Assembly: GCA_015493745.1 (NCBI GenBank)
Contig: WGCN01000097.1
Span: 1 to 56,965 of the forward strand
Direction: 5' to 3'
Source: Calditrichales bacterium
GTDB lineage: Bacteria > Calditrichota > Calditrichia > Calditrichales > J004
Length of the DNA: 56,965 nucleotides
Below the pieces are notes generated by a model. The model was not told the DNA's origin. It searched no databases and saw only the letters and a program-made list of their open reading frames with translations. Below, one piece after another: positions 18,106 through 27,512 of this stretch. The position numbers and the translations under genes are program-made. Each line of letters opens with the position of its first letter. Position 1 is the first letter of the stretch.

Positions 18106-19650
18106 TCATTGCCAGATATCCCTGTCCAGGGCGCGATACTGAATGGCCTCGCTGATATGCCCGGCCGTAATCTCCGCGCTGTTTTCCAGATCGGCAATGG
18201 TGCGGGCCACTTTTAATATCCGGTCATAGGCACGCGCCGAAAGTCCGAGACGGGTAATGGCTGTTTTTAGCAGCTCCATGCCCTCGGCACCGGTTTTGCA
18301 GTATTTTCGTATTTCCCGGGATTGCATATGGGCATTGCTGTAGATGTGACCCTCGTTTTTAAACCTTTGCAACTGTATATCCCGTGCTTTTTGCACTCTT
18401 TCCCTGATTTGAGCCGATGTTTCTCCCGTCCGGTCGGAAGACATCTGCTTAAAATTCACCGCGGGTACATCGATATGAATATCGATCCGGTCCAACAACG
18501 GTCCCGATACCCGCGCCAGATAGCGTTGAATCTGCGGGGGCGCGCAACTGCATGAGCGGCTGGAATCCCCATAATAACCGCAGGGACAGGGGTTCATGGC
18601 CGCCACCAGCATAAACTTGGCGGGATAGGTCAGGGAAAGAGCGGCCCGGGCGATGGTCACCTTGCCGTCTTCCATGGGCTGGCGCATCACTTCCAGCACA
18701 TTCTTTTTGAACTCGGGCAGTTCATCGAGGAATAAAACACCGTGATGGGCCAGGCTGACTTCACCGGGACGCGGATACTTTCCGCCCCCCACCAGGGCGG
18801 CATCGGAGATGGTATGGTGGGGCGCACGGAAGGGGCGCTGTGTGATCAGGCCGTCATCGGCGGAAAGATTGCCGGAGACGGAATGGATTTTTGTCGCTTC
18901 AATCGACTCTTCCAGGGTCAGTGGCGGAAGAATGGTGGCAAACCGTTTAGCCAGCATGGTCTTACCCGAGCCCGGAGGACCGATCATTATAATATTATGC
19001 CCACCCGCCGCGGCCACCTCCAGGGCTCTTTTGGCGTGTTCCTGGCCTTTGACGTCGGAAAAGTCAAGCAAGGAAGAGCCGCCGTGGGCAAATATTTTTT
19101 TGAAATCACTTTTATAGGGCGCTATTTGCAAGCGCCCGTTGAGAAAGTTGACCACATCGGTTAAGTGCCCCACGGGAATCACATCGAGACCGGGGTCTCC
19201 CATGGAGGCTTCACGGGCGTTCTCATCGGGCAGGATCAGGCCTTTAAATTTTTTTTCTCCGGCGGTGATGGCTATGGGCAGGGCGCCGTGAACCGGGCGT
19301 ACCGAGCCGTCCAGGGCCAGCTCCCCCACCAAAATATAGTTGTCGAGGATTGTTTCGTTTTTTACATCCCCCTGGGCGGCAAGCATACCGATGGCGATGG
19401 GTAAATCATAAGAAGAGCCTTCCTTCTTAATATCCGCCGGCGCCAGGTTTATGGTGATGCGCCGTTGATGCACATAGGGATAAGCGGAGCTTTTCATGGC
19501 CGCCACGACACGTTCCCGGCTTTCACGGACGGCATTATCGGGCAGACCGACAATATTAAAACTGGGCATATTCCTTTCCATATGGGTTTCCACTTCCACG
19601 ACATAGGCGTCTATGCCCATTAGCGCTGCAGAATATATCTTGGATATCAT
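18106..19650 (-). CDS. comM: YifB/ComM family Mg-chelatase-like AAA+ helicase
   Basis: A 514-residue protein starting [21 protein letters not shown]; the frame extends 19 codons upstream but without family similarity. The N-terminal Lon-like domain ([20 protein letters not shown]) is followed by the AAA+ core with [15 protein letters not shown] and [10 protein letters not shown] Cys-rich insertion, [17 protein letters not shown], is typical of this family. In naturally competent bacteria ComM promotes branch migration during transformation. Its presence alone does not prove competence here. It heads a minus-strand operon. Confidence 0.95.
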   Translation of the reverse strand: MISKIYSAALMGIDAYVVEVETHMERNMPSFNIVGLPDNAVRESRERVVAAMKSSAYPYVHQRRITINLAPADIKKEGSSYDLPIAIGMLAAQGDVKNETILDNYILVGELALDGSVRPVHGALPIAITAGEKKFKGLILPDENAREASMGDPGLDVIPVGHLTDVVNFLNGRLQIAPYKSDFKKIFAHGGSSLLDFSDVKGQEHAKRALEVAAAGGHNIIMIGPPGSGKTMLAKRFATILPPLTLEESIEATKIHSVSGNLSADDGLITQRPFRAPHHTISDAALVGGGKYPRPGEVSLAHHGVLFLDELPEFKKNVLEVMRQPMEDGKVTIARAALSLTYPAKFMLVAAMNPCPCGYYGDSSRSCSCAPPQIQRYLARVSGPLLDRIDIHIDVPAVNFKQMSSDRTGETSAQIRERVQKARDIQLQRFKNEGHIYSNAHMQSREIRKYCKTGAEGMELLKTAITRLGLSARAYDRILKVARTIADLENSAEITAGHISEAIQYRALDRDIWQ

Positions 19651-19830
19651 ACGCACTTCGGGGTTGGTGAGAACATTCCAATATACGTTACAAGAGAATA
19701 CGGGCAAAGTGTTAAAATAATTTTAAAATCGTTCTTCCCCGGTTGATTCGCTTACTGTAAAAATCTATCTTTATCTGCCATTACAGATGTTAAACAGAGA
19801 TTTAATCCCACGGAAATCATTTACTAATCT

Positions 19831-19860
19831 TTTAGGGTATATTCCCTTAAAGGTTATAAT
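19831..19860 (+). promoter_or_regulatory. Possible promoter with 20-bp imperfect palindrome before alkaline phosphatase
   Basis: TATAAT at 19855-19860 is a consensus -10, but no good -35 is seen at the right distance. Positions 19831-19850 form a palindrome with 16 of 20 positions symmetric, core AGGGTATATTCCCT. It lies where an activator or repressor would bind. A phosphate-type Pho box was not recognised. Confidence 0.4.
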
Positions 19861-19878
19861 CATAAAAAGGCAGGCAAC

Positions 19879-21249
19879 ATGCGTTATATCTATTTCCCCA
19901 TCCTCATCATTGGGATGTTTTTTATACAAAGCTGTAAAAAAGGAGCCCCGTCGAATACGGCAGACACAACCCTGCCCGACAGTGTTCCTCCCAAAAATGT
20001 CATTCTAATGATCAGTGACGGTTGCGGATTCAGCCAGGTGGAGGCGGCTTCCTATTTTCAGTTCGGCGAAACGGGTAAGGCACCCTATGACACTTTTGCC
20101 GTCAGGCTGGCCATGAGTACCTTTTCCGCCGGAGGGGATTATCTTTCCGATTCCGCCTGGCTCAGCTTTGACTATATCCTGAGGAAACCGACGGACTCGG
20201 CAGCGGCGGCTACGGCCATGGCCAGCGGTGAAAAAACCTATAACGGCGCCATCGGCGTGGATGTGGATAAAAAACCCCTGGTGAGCAGCTTTGAACGGGC
20301 CGACAGCCTGGGGAAAGCAACCGGAGTCGTTACTTCCGTACCCTTGAGCCACGCCACGCCCGCCGCCTTTGGAGCGCACAATGTGTCGCGTAAAAATTAC
20401 GCTGAAATCGGCCGTGAAATGATCATGGAAAGCCCCCTGGAGGTGATCATGGGAGCGGGTCATCCTTATTATGACGCCGAAGGAAAGAAGCGGGATGTGC
20501 CGGTGTTTGACAAAGTGGGCGGGCCGCAGACCTGGGCGGCGCTCCTGGCCGGAAAAGCGGGAGCCGATGCCGATGGAGACGGCCGTGACGATCCCTGGAC
20601 CCTGATTGAGAAGAAGGAAGATTTTCGTAAAATGGCCCGCGGCACGGAACTGACACGGCTGATCGGCATTCCCTTTGCCGGAACCACCCTGCAGGAAGAA
20701 CGGGCCGGTGACCCTCACGCGGCGCCCTTTACGGTTCCTTTTAACGACAACGTACCCACCCTGGCCGATATGAGCCTGGCGGCCCTGAATGTATTAAATA
20801 ACGATCCCGACGGCTTTTATCTGATGATCGAAGGCGGCGCCGTGGACTGGGCCGGGCATGCCAACAGGAAAAGCCGTGTTATCGAGGAAGAAATCGACTT
20901 TAACAAAACCGTGGCCGCGGTGGTTGACTGGATTGAAAATAACGGCGGCTGGAATAAAAACCTGCTGATTGTGACCGGGGATCATGAGACCGGTTTTCTC
21001 AGCGGCCCGGAAAGTGTTTTTAAAGGAACCATGCGCTGGCAGCCGGTACAAAACAGGGGCAAGGGCAACATGCCGGCGATGGAATGGAACGCCACCTATC
21101 ACAGTAATTCACTGATCCCCTTTTACGCCCACGGCAAGGGCAGTGTGGTTTTTAAGAACTATGCCACATTAAGGGATTCGGTTCGCGGCGCTTATCTGGA
21201 CAACACCCATATCGCCAGGGCAATGATGAGGTTTCTAAAAAAACAATGA
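19879..21249 (+). CDS. Alkaline phosphatase lipoprotein
   Basis: Secreted phosphomonoesterase of the PhoA superfamily, 456 residues. The signal peptide ends in a lipobox, FIQSC (Cys 19), so it is membrane-anchored, probably facing the periplasm or surface. VILMISDGCGFSQVEAA contains the first metal Asp. The nucleophile Ser is in KPTDSAAAATAMASGEKT. Further metal ligands are in GGAVDWAGHAN and IVTGDHETGFLSG. The likely role is to free phosphate from organic esters. AAAAAGGCAGG upstream serves as ribosome binding site. It is monocistronic as far as can be seen. Confidence 0.95.
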   Translation: MRYIYFPILIIGMFFIQSCKKGAPSNTADTTLPDSVPPKNVILMISDGCGFSQVEAASYFQFGETGKAPYDTFAVRLAMSTFSAGGDYLSDSAWLSFDYILRKPTDSAAAATAMASGEKTYNGAIGVDVDKKPLVSSFERADSLGKATGVVTSVPLSHATPAAFGAHNVSRKNYAEIGREMIMESPLEVIMGAGHPYYDAEGKKRDVPVFDKVGGPQTWAALLAGKAGADADGDGRDDPWTLIEKKEDFRKMARGTELTRLIGIPFAGTTLQEERAGDPHAAPFTVPFNDNVPTLADMSLAALNVLNNDPDGFYLMIEGGAVDWAGHANRKSRVIEEEIDFNKTVAAVVDWIENNGGWNKNLLIVTGDHETGFLSGPESVFKGTMRWQPVQNRGKGNMPAMEWNATYHSNSLIPFYAHGKGSVVFKNYATLRDSVRGAYLDNTHIARAMMRFLKKQ

Positions 21250-21407
21250 GACTCCCCCGGTAATAAGATGAAGCAAGCGGCGCGGTGAAATCTTTCTGTG
21301 GAAAAGTAGCCATTTGAAACCGGATTGTTAATAATTTACCCCGCTGTTGTCGAAGGTGAGCATAGTTATAACGGTGAACACTCAAGCGATATGCGGGTAG
21401 ACTCTCA

Positions 21408-22472
21408 ATGCGAATTATCAATAATCTTGCAGAACTTCAAACGGTTCGGGGCGACTGGAAGAAACTGGCTCAAAGACATGGAACCCCCTTATTGGACTGG
21501 GAATGGATGAGTGCCTGTGCCGAGGCTTTTTATCAACCGAATCAGCTTTTTGTAATCATTCATGATGACGGTACGGAAGTAAACGCCATAGTGCCTCTTT
21601 TCCGGCATGAGGATAACGGCGTTCAAAAACTGGAGATCATCGGCACCCCTTCCCTGGGCGAACCCGCCGGGCTCCTCTACCGCGACCATGGGGCTTTGAC
21701 CGCCTTGCTGCACAACCTGTTAAAACAGGGCCTTCCCATATCCCTGCGTCGCATTGAAGAGGGCTCCGAAAGCCTGACGGCCATTGAAAAAGTATTTCAA
21801 TACCATTCCCTGCACTCCCTGCGTGAGGGAGGCGCCAGCCCCTGGATAGACATCAACAGTGACTGGGAAACGTTTGAATCCCGGTTGTCCGGTAAGCGTA
21901 GGTCGGATATGAGAAGAGCGCGCCGCCGGGCCGACAAAATGGGACGGGTCGATATCCGGGTTCATGCCGTTAACCCCGCAGATGTGGATAATTTGCTGGC
22001 CGAGGTTTTCCGGGTGGAAGCCGCCAACTGGAAAGGTCGCAATGGCAGTTCTTTGCTGCACCGGGAAGATCTGGCCCGCTTTTACACGATTTACAGCCAT
22101 AAGGCCGCCCAAAACGGTACCCTGCGCGTGGGAACACTTTCCATTGACGATACCGTTGTTGCCGTCTTACTGGGGCTGGAAGAGGCCGGGCGCTTTTGGG
22201 TGTTCAAGATCGGTTACGACGAAAAATATGCCCGCAGCTCCCCCGGTATTCTGTTGATGCACCGTTGTATTGAATACGCCTTTAAGCAAAAACTGACCAG
22301 CTTTGAATTCCTTGGCTGGGACGCCCGATGGATGCATGTATGGACCGATAAAGTGCGTCGTTTTAAGTCGCCTCTGATCTACCCTTTTTCCGGTCATGGC
22401 CTTCTGGGCTTTGCCAGGGACTCTGTCGGCTATTTAAAAAACAAACTGATGGTGCACAATGGAGAGCAGTAA
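21408..22472 (+). CDS. GNAT/CelD (BioF2-like) acyltransferase
   Basis: A 354-residue protein of the CelD/BcsL/FemAB-like GNAT group. The N-terminal half contains WEWMSACAEAF and a central acceptor domain. The C-terminal half has LSGKRRSDMRRARRRADK and the GNAT-type stretches GTLRVGTLSIDDTVVAVLLGLEEAGRFW and SPGILLMHRCIEYAF. Such proteins are often found with polysaccharide or exported-glycan genes, but here the partner gene is the PRODH-like gene, which overlaps its end by 14 nt. The 158-bp upstream gap shows no clear promoter. The acyl donor and acceptor are unknown. Confidence 0.82.
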   Translation: MRIINNLAELQTVRGDWKKLAQRHGTPLLDWEWMSACAEAFYQPNQLFVIIHDDGTEVNAIVPLFRHEDNGVQKLEIIGTPSLGEPAGLLYRDHGALTALLHNLLKQGLPISLRRIEEGSESLTAIEKVFQYHSLHSLREGGASPWIDINSDWETFESRLSGKRRSDMRRARRRADKMGRVDIRVHAVNPADVDNLLAEVFRVEAANWKGRNGSSLLHREDLARFYTIYSHKAAQNGTLRVGTLSIDDTVVAVLLGLEEAGRFWVFKIGYDEKYARSSPGILLMHRCIEYAFKQKLTSFEFLGWDARWMHVWTDKVRRFKSPLIYPFSGHGLLGFARDSVGYLKNKLMVHNGEQ

Positions 22473-23310
22473 CACCGGCGCGCGGATAAAGGATAAGATT
22501 TTCAAGCGTATCTCCATGGGCTATATCGTGGGTACGGATGTGGAGGACGCCATCCAGGCCTGCCAAAAGATCATGCCGCTTGGATATGCGGCCACCATTT
22601 GTCCCTGGAATAACAACGGGGATGATTTTAGCCTGGTGGCGGATGCCTATGTACTGGCCGCCCGACAGATCATCCGGCACAATCTGGATTGTTACCTGTC
22701 CATAAAAACACCGGCCATCGGCTTTGACCCCACGCTGATGGACAAGATCATCAAAGCCGCCCGCGAGGGCGGATTGCGTATACACTTTGACGCCCAGAGT
22801 CCGGAAACCGCGGAAGACAATCTCTCTCTTTTCGAGGCCACCTATAACAAGTATGAAAATATCAGCTATACCCTGCCCGCCCGCTGGCAACGCAGCCTGG
22901 AAGACGCCGGGCGGTTAATCGGGATGCAGGTACCCGTTCGCATTGTCAAGGGGGAGTGGGAAGACCCGCTGGAGCCGGACAAAGACCCTTACGGCGGTTT
23001 TTTGGATATCGTACGTGTTTTGGCCGGTAAGGCCCGGCATGTGGCCGTTGCCACCCATAACGCGCCGTTGTTAAAAGAGGCCTGCCATATTCTGCGGCGG
23101 GAAAACGGTTCCTGGGAACTGGAACAGCTATACGGCCTGCCCATGAAAACCGTACGTCTGGCGGAATCCTGCCATGTACCGGTTCGGTTTTATATTCCTT
23201 ATGGCCGGGCCTGTCTGCCTTATGCTCTCTCCATGATGAAGAAAAAACCGCGCATGCTGTGGTGGGTTATGCGGGATATTGTCCGGGCAGATCGTTTTAA
23301 GATCGCCTAA
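22459..23310 (+). CDS. Proline dehydrogenase-like (PRODH barrel) protein
   Basis: A 283-residue TIM-barrel protein similar to monofunctional proline dehydrogenases: RIVKGEW at 161-167, VAVATHN at 195-201, WELEQLYGLP at 219-228 and VRFYIPYGRACLPYAL at 242-257. In true PRODHs the last motif continues with an Arg-Arg pair and a Glu that hold proline. Here the sequence is SMMKKKPRM, so both Args are replaced by Met at 259-260. The flavin site may remain, but the substrate may differ. The start overlaps the upstream GNAT gene, so the two are coupled. A role in proline catabolism is therefore uncertain. Confidence 0.8.
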   Translation: MESSNTGARIKDKIFKRISMGYIVGTDVEDAIQACQKIMPLGYAATICPWNNNGDDFSLVADAYVLAARQIIRHNLDCYLSIKTPAIGFDPTLMDKIIKAAREGGLRIHFDAQSPETAEDNLSLFEATYNKYENISYTLPARWQRSLEDAGRLIGMQVPVRIVKGEWEDPLEPDKDPYGGFLDIVRVLAGKARHVAVATHNAPLLKEACHILRRENGSWELEQLYGLPMKTVRLAESCHVPVRFYIPYGRACLPYALSMMKKKPRMLWWVMRDIVRADRFKIA

Positions 23311-23334
23311 CTGAAATAAGCCGGAATATTAGGA

Positions 23335-23409
23335 CCGGGGGTTAAATCGATTTCATCTCTGATGAAGAGCGTAGTCCCTTGTTTTTCATGGAAACAGTGG
23401 TTCCCCCGG
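23335..23409. terminator. Inverted repeat between convergent genes
   Basis: CCGGGGG (23335-23341) pairs with CCCCCGG (23403-23409) over a 61-nt interval which itself contains a small hairpin, TTCATC-TCT-GATGAA (23352-23366). It sits between the convergent PRODH-like and NtrC-type genes. It has no clean U tract, so it is only a candidate bidirectional transcript end. Confidence 0.35.
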
Positions 23410-23427
23410 GCAGATTTAAAACAGAAC

Positions 23428-24768
23428 TTAAGAGATTTTAAATTTTTCCATCATGGAGTAGAGCCGGCGACGGGTAATGCCCAGTAGCCGGGCCGCTTCC
23501 GTTTTGTTGGGCGCCCGCTGCAGGGCCTCTTGCAAAAGTTGTTTGAGATGATCATCCAACACCAGGCCCTCCGCGGGCAAAACCCCGCCCGGCGATGACG
23601 GTTCCGTCTTCCCCTGTTGTGCGGCGGGAAGCGGCAGGTCGATATCCTCGATAATATCCTCGCTCATTATGGCCGCCCGTTCAATGATATTCTGCAACTC
23701 CCGGATATTCCCCGGAAAATCATACTGCATAAGCTTCAGTTTGGCCTGGGGACGGATTATTTTATCGGGATAGTCAGCCATAAAAAACTCGATCAGTTCC
23801 GGGATGTCCTCCTTGCGCTCCCTCAGGGGAGGCAGGGTAATGGGAAAAAGGTTGATCCGGTAATAGAGATCGGAACGGAAGATTTGCTGTTCTATCATCT
23901 CTTCCAGGTTTTGGTGCGTGGCCGTGATCAGGCGGACATCAATGGGAATGGGCTTATGCCCGCCGAGATGCACCACTTCCCTGTTCTGCAACACGCGCAG
24001 CAGTTTGGATTGCAGGCTGAGCGGCAGATCGCCGATTTCATCGAGGAACAGGGTGCCTCTGTCCGCCCGTTCAAACAGACCCGGCTTGGCTTCCGTGGCT
24101 CCGGTGAAGGCGCCTTTTTCATAACCGAACAGTTCGCTTTCCAGGAGCGTTTCCGGTAAGGCGGCGCAATTTATGGCAATCCAGGGTTTATCTTTCCTGG
24201 GAGAATGTTCATGGATGGCCCGGGCGATCAATTCCTTGCCGGTACCGCTTTCCCCGCGGATAAGCACCGTGGCCTCTTTTTCCGCCACCCGGTGGATCAT
24301 ATCGAAAACCTGGCGCATTGTTTTACTTTTACCCACGATGCCGCTCATGCTGTAGGCCTGTTTCTGCCGCTCCTTCAGACGGGCATTCTCCTTCTCCAGA
24401 CGGCGTTGCTTAAGAATACGGCGCACGCGCAACAACAGTTCATCCATGCTGAAGGGCTTGATCAGATAATCAAAGGCGCCGGCCTGCATGGCCTCCACCG
24501 CGGTTTCCTGGGAAGCATAGGCGGTCATTAACAGTATTTCGGTGCCGGGATATTGCTCTTTGATCGTTTTTAGAAGGGTCATCCCGTCCATCGGGGTCAT
24601 CCTCAGGTCGGTCAGCACTACGTCATATTTTTTGGCGGCCATCAGGGTCAGCGCCTCCCTGCCGGAAAAGGCCACATCGACGGAAAGGTCCTGTTCCAGC
24701 TCCAGGGTGCCTTTAATCAACATGCACATGCGTTGTTCGTTATCTACGACAAGTATTGAAGCGGCCAT
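23428..24768 (-). CDS. NtrC-family sigma-54-dependent response regulator
   Basis: 446 residues in three domains. The receiver (1-120) has the phosphoacceptor Asp in [10 protein letters not shown] and the Lys in IKPFSM. The AAA+ domain (about 140-380) has Walker A GESGTGKE, the sigma-54 contact loop [15 protein letters not shown] and Walker [14 protein letters not shown]. The C-terminal Fis-type HTH is [23 protein letters not shown]. It would activate sigma-54 promoters when phosphorylated. No histidine kinase is nearby. It starts 7 bp after the stop of the TPR gene at 24776 and is probably cotranscribed. Confidence 0.97.
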   Translation of the reverse strand: MAASILVVDNEQRMCMLIKGTLELEQDLSVDVAFSGREALTLMAAKKYDVVLTDLRMTPMDGMTLLKTIKEQYPGTEILLMTAYASQETAVEAMQAGAFDYLIKPFSMDELLLRVRRILKQRRLEKENARLKERQKQAYSMSGIVGKSKTMRQVFDMIHRVAEKEATVLIRGESGTGKELIARAIHEHSPRKDKPWIAINCAALPETLLESELFGYEKGAFTGATEAKPGLFERADRGTLFLDEIGDLPLSLQSKLLRVLQNREVVHLGGHKPIPIDVRLITATHQNLEEMIEQQIFRSDLYYRINLFPITLPPLRERKEDIPELIEFFMADYPDKIIRPQAKLKLMQYDFPGNIRELQNIIERAAIMSEDIIEDIDLPLPAAQQGKTEPSSPGGVLPAEGLVLDDHLKQLLQEALQRAPNKTEAARLLGITRRRLYSMMEKFKIS

Positions 24769-24775
24769 GGCAAAA

Positions 24776-25927
24776 TTATTTTAAAATAGCGCGGAGTAAT
24801 ATGAGGAAGCCTTTTTTACCCCGTTGCAATAATTGGGTGTTCTTTTCAGCGGCTTGAAATTTAGGATCGTTTTTTCGGGATTTTTCAAATTCGGAAAGGG
24901 CCTTTAAAAAATACTCCCGGCACTGGATAAGATGTATGATTCCCAGTTCGTTCCAATAGTCGGCATAATTTTGATGTTGTTCCACTTCCTCGTTGATCAT
25001 CTCACTGAAGTAGCGTATACCTTCATCGTCGATCTCCTGTCCGCCGTACATGAACTGCAAAAAGAAGAGATCCATAATATCGCCGGAATCTTCATGGCAG
25101 AGTATTTTTTTCTGAAGTTCCAGAACCTTTTTGACCACATCCGGGCGTTTGCCGTTATGCAGGACTTCATCGGTTCTCTCAAACTCCAGAGCCCATTTTT
25201 TGGAACTGTATTTTTTATCGGCACAAATTTCCTTATAGGTTCTTAAAAAGCGGGCCGGAACGATGACACGGTCGTCACTGTTGTTCTCATCCAGGGTAGA
25301 TAAAAACAAAACAACGCCCAGGTTAAAATTCGCCTCCTTGAAGTTCTCTTTAATCTTAAGGGTTTCTTTAAAAAATTTCGAGGCGCGCTGCAAATTATTT
25401 AAAGAGGTATAACAGACGCCCATGGCGTTGTTGAGATCGGGATATTCGGGATGAAGCGCGTAAGCCTTTTTAAAAGCTTCCAAAGCTTGCTGGGGTTGGT
25501 TGTTCTGCAGATAGGCCTGCCCCAGCCGCTGGTAGCCGCGAATAAAATCCGGATTCAGTTCCACCGCCCGTTTAAAATTGTTGATGGCCTCCGGCAAAAA
25601 ATTGCGCGTATAAAACACCTTTCCCAGGCGATAGTGCGGCAGATACTGGCGTAACTGTTTTATTTTTTCAAATATCCGGAACAGGATTTTGATCTCATTA
25701 ACGGTGGTTTTGTGGGTTTTTTCCGTAATCTCTTTCAGATATTGTTCGGTGGGCTTGTCTTCGTCTTCCACCTCGCGGATATAGTACGAGTCTTCATTGC
25801 CGAACAGATATCTGCCGGATTCAAAGACCTCGCTGCGGATAACGTTCTTTTGGGGATCATTTCCGGTGGTAACACTAAATTCCCGGCCGTCAATCTTTAA
25901 CTGACCTCTTAATCCTATTCCTTTCAA
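24776..25927 (-). CDS. TPR protein of unknown role
   Basis: 383 residues without a signal peptide. An N-terminal beta-rich part (MKGIGLRGQLKIDGREFSV) precedes a TPR array around 100-220: LPHYRLGKVFYTRNFLPEAINNFKRAVELNPDF, YQRLGQAYLQNNQPQQALEAFKKAYALHPEY and later repeats. Another helical repeat is at WNELGIIHLIQCREYFLKALSEFEK. It is likely a cytoplasmic scaffold. Upstream of and probably cotranscribed with the NtrC-type regulator, so it may belong to the same response; this is inference. Confidence 0.8.
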   Translation of the reverse strand: MKGIGLRGQLKIDGREFSVTTGNDPQKNVIRSEVFESGRYLFGNEDSYYIREVEDEDKPTEQYLKEITEKTHKTTVNEIKILFRIFEKIKQLRQYLPHYRLGKVFYTRNFLPEAINNFKRAVELNPDFIRGYQRLGQAYLQNNQPQQALEAFKKAYALHPEYPDLNNAMGVCYTSLNNLQRASKFFKETLKIKENFKEANFNLGVVLFLSTLDENNSDDRVIVPARFLRTYKEICADKKYSSKKWALEFERTDEVLHNGKRPDVVKKVLELQKKILCHEDSGDIMDLFFLQFMYGGQEIDDEGIRYFSEMINEEVEQHQNYADYWNELGIIHLIQCREYFLKALSEFEKSRKNDPKFQAAEKNTQLLQRGKKGFLILLRAILK

Positions 25928-26096
25928 CGGGCGCCTTCTTTAGTTGATATTGATACAAGCCAGAGGGTTTAACACATCCTGGCCATAAGAGCACGTGGCT
26001 GCCATTAGATGCGGCCGGTATTGTTTTTTCGTCAAATCTCCGGCAGAGTAAAGTTTATTCCTCAAATAACTGAATTTCCCCGGCCGTTTTTTTCCG

Positions 26097-27509
26097 TCAC
26101 TCATTAGTCAGATTGATGACAATATCTATCCGACGATTACGGATACGTCCCTCGCGTGTTTCATTGGAGGCCACCGGTCGCTCCTCACCGTAACCGATGG
26201 AGGTGATCTGATTCTCATCCAGGTCCATGTTGGCCATCAGGTATTCCCGCACGGAACGCGCCCTTTGATCGCTGAGAATTTTATTTTTGCCGGCATTTCC
26301 CAGGGCGTCGGTATGTCCCTCAACGGTATAATGGCTTTCCGGAAAGACCTTCAGCGCCTTTTGCACTTTGGTAAGCAGGGAAAAATACTCCGGCTGGATG
26401 ATATACTGACCGGAGGGAAAAGTCAGTCCTTTAAGACGTATGGTGATATTGTCACCTTCATAGATCACGCGTGCCTCGGACGGGGTGAAAAAGCTCTTGA
26501 TTTTTTCTATGGCCGCTTCACGCTCCAGCTTTTTTTTCAGCTCGGCGCTGGAAGTGGCCTCCTTTTCCCTCACCCGGCTCAGCTCTTCCTGCAAACGGGC
26601 ATTTTCAATGATAAGCAGTTCTTTGCTGTCTTTTAATTTGCGGATATAATTGGCGATACTTTTTACACTGCTGTCAAAGCCCTGATCAAATTCCGGCACA
26701 TAATTGAACTGGCTGCCAATTTCCGACAAGATTTCCTCGAACTTCAACATGAGATTTTCCCAGTTTTCATCTTTTTGGGACAGCGCTTTGATCGTTTTGG
26801 CCAGATAAGCGGCATGGCGGCCCTGATAGGCGGCTCGTTCGGCCTTCTCTATCGCCTCTTCCCGGGCATAGCGGTTGCCCTCCAGCAGGCGTTCGGTTTG
26901 GGCCAGCAGGTTTTGGGCATCGGTAAAGGTATGATAGGCCAATTCCTCGGCATTGAGATCACGGGCCACGGCAATGGCGTCGCGCGCCTCGCCCAAAATA
27001 CCGTTTTTAATGGCCAGCAGCTCGGCCTGCCGGAAAAGCTGTTCCGCCTCCAGGCCATACTCCCGGGCATCTTCCACATCATTATCCTCAAGATTCTCCG
27101 CGGCCCGGGCAAAGACATCCTCGGCTTCTTCCCATAACTTCGTGGCATACAGGGCCGCTTGCGCTTCTATGGCCGCGTCCCGGGCTTCTATGGCGGAAGA
27201 CAGAGTAATATGAGCCATCCTGATCACTTCCGAAGCTTTTTTAGCGTAGGAAGCGGACTCCTCCAGCATCTCCCGGATTTCCCGGGTGCTTTCCTTCTGT
27301 TCGTAAGCGGTGTTGGCTTCCTCAAAAAGCTCTATGGCTTTTTGATAGTTTTCCGGTGAAAGCACCTCGGCATTGTCGGCCTGCATTTTATTGACAAGGG
27401 CCTCATAATCGGCAAAAAACTTATCCTTGGCGCTGCTCTGCGCCAGCAGACTTTGACCGCCGGCCAAAAAGAGCATCACGGCAAAGCCGATATTATATAT
27501 CTTTTTCAT
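26097..27509 (-). CDS. OmpA-family protein with long helical periplasmic domain
   Basis: 470 residues. A signal peptide (1-23, ending SLLAQ) is followed by a long Ala/Glu-rich helical region (about 30-240) of repeated motifs such as EAEQLFRQAELLAIKNG, resembling DUF4398-like helices. A predicted coiled coil follows (ENARLQEELSRVREKEATSSAELKKK). The C-terminal OmpA domain (about 350-470) has TVEGHTDALGNAGKNKILSDQRARSVREYL and GYGEERPVASNETREGRIRNRRIDI, which bind peptidoglycan. It probably ties the outer envelope to the cell wall. It lies 3 bp after the MurF-like gene. Confidence 0.93.
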   Translation of the reverse strand: MKKIYNIGFAVMLFLAGGQSLLAQSSAKDKFFADYEALVNKMQADNAEVLSPENYQKAIELFEEANTAYEQKESTREIREMLEESASYAKKASEVIRMAHITLSSAIEARDAAIEAQAALYATKLWEEAEDVFARAAENLEDNDVEDAREYGLEAEQLFRQAELLAIKNGILGEARDAIAVARDLNAEELAYHTFTDAQNLLAQTERLLEGNRYAREEAIEKAERAAYQGRHAAYLAKTIKALSQKDENWENLMLKFEEILSEIGSQFNYVPEFDQGFDSSVKSIANYIRKLKDSKELLIIENARLQEELSRVREKEATSSAELKKKLEREAAIEKIKSFFTPSEARVIYEGDNITIRLKGLTFPSGQYIIQPEYFSLLTKVQKALKVFPESHYTVEGHTDALGNAGKNKILSDQRARSVREYLMANMDLDENQITSIGYGEERPVASNETREGRIRNRRIDIVINLTNE

Positions 27510-27512
27510 AAT

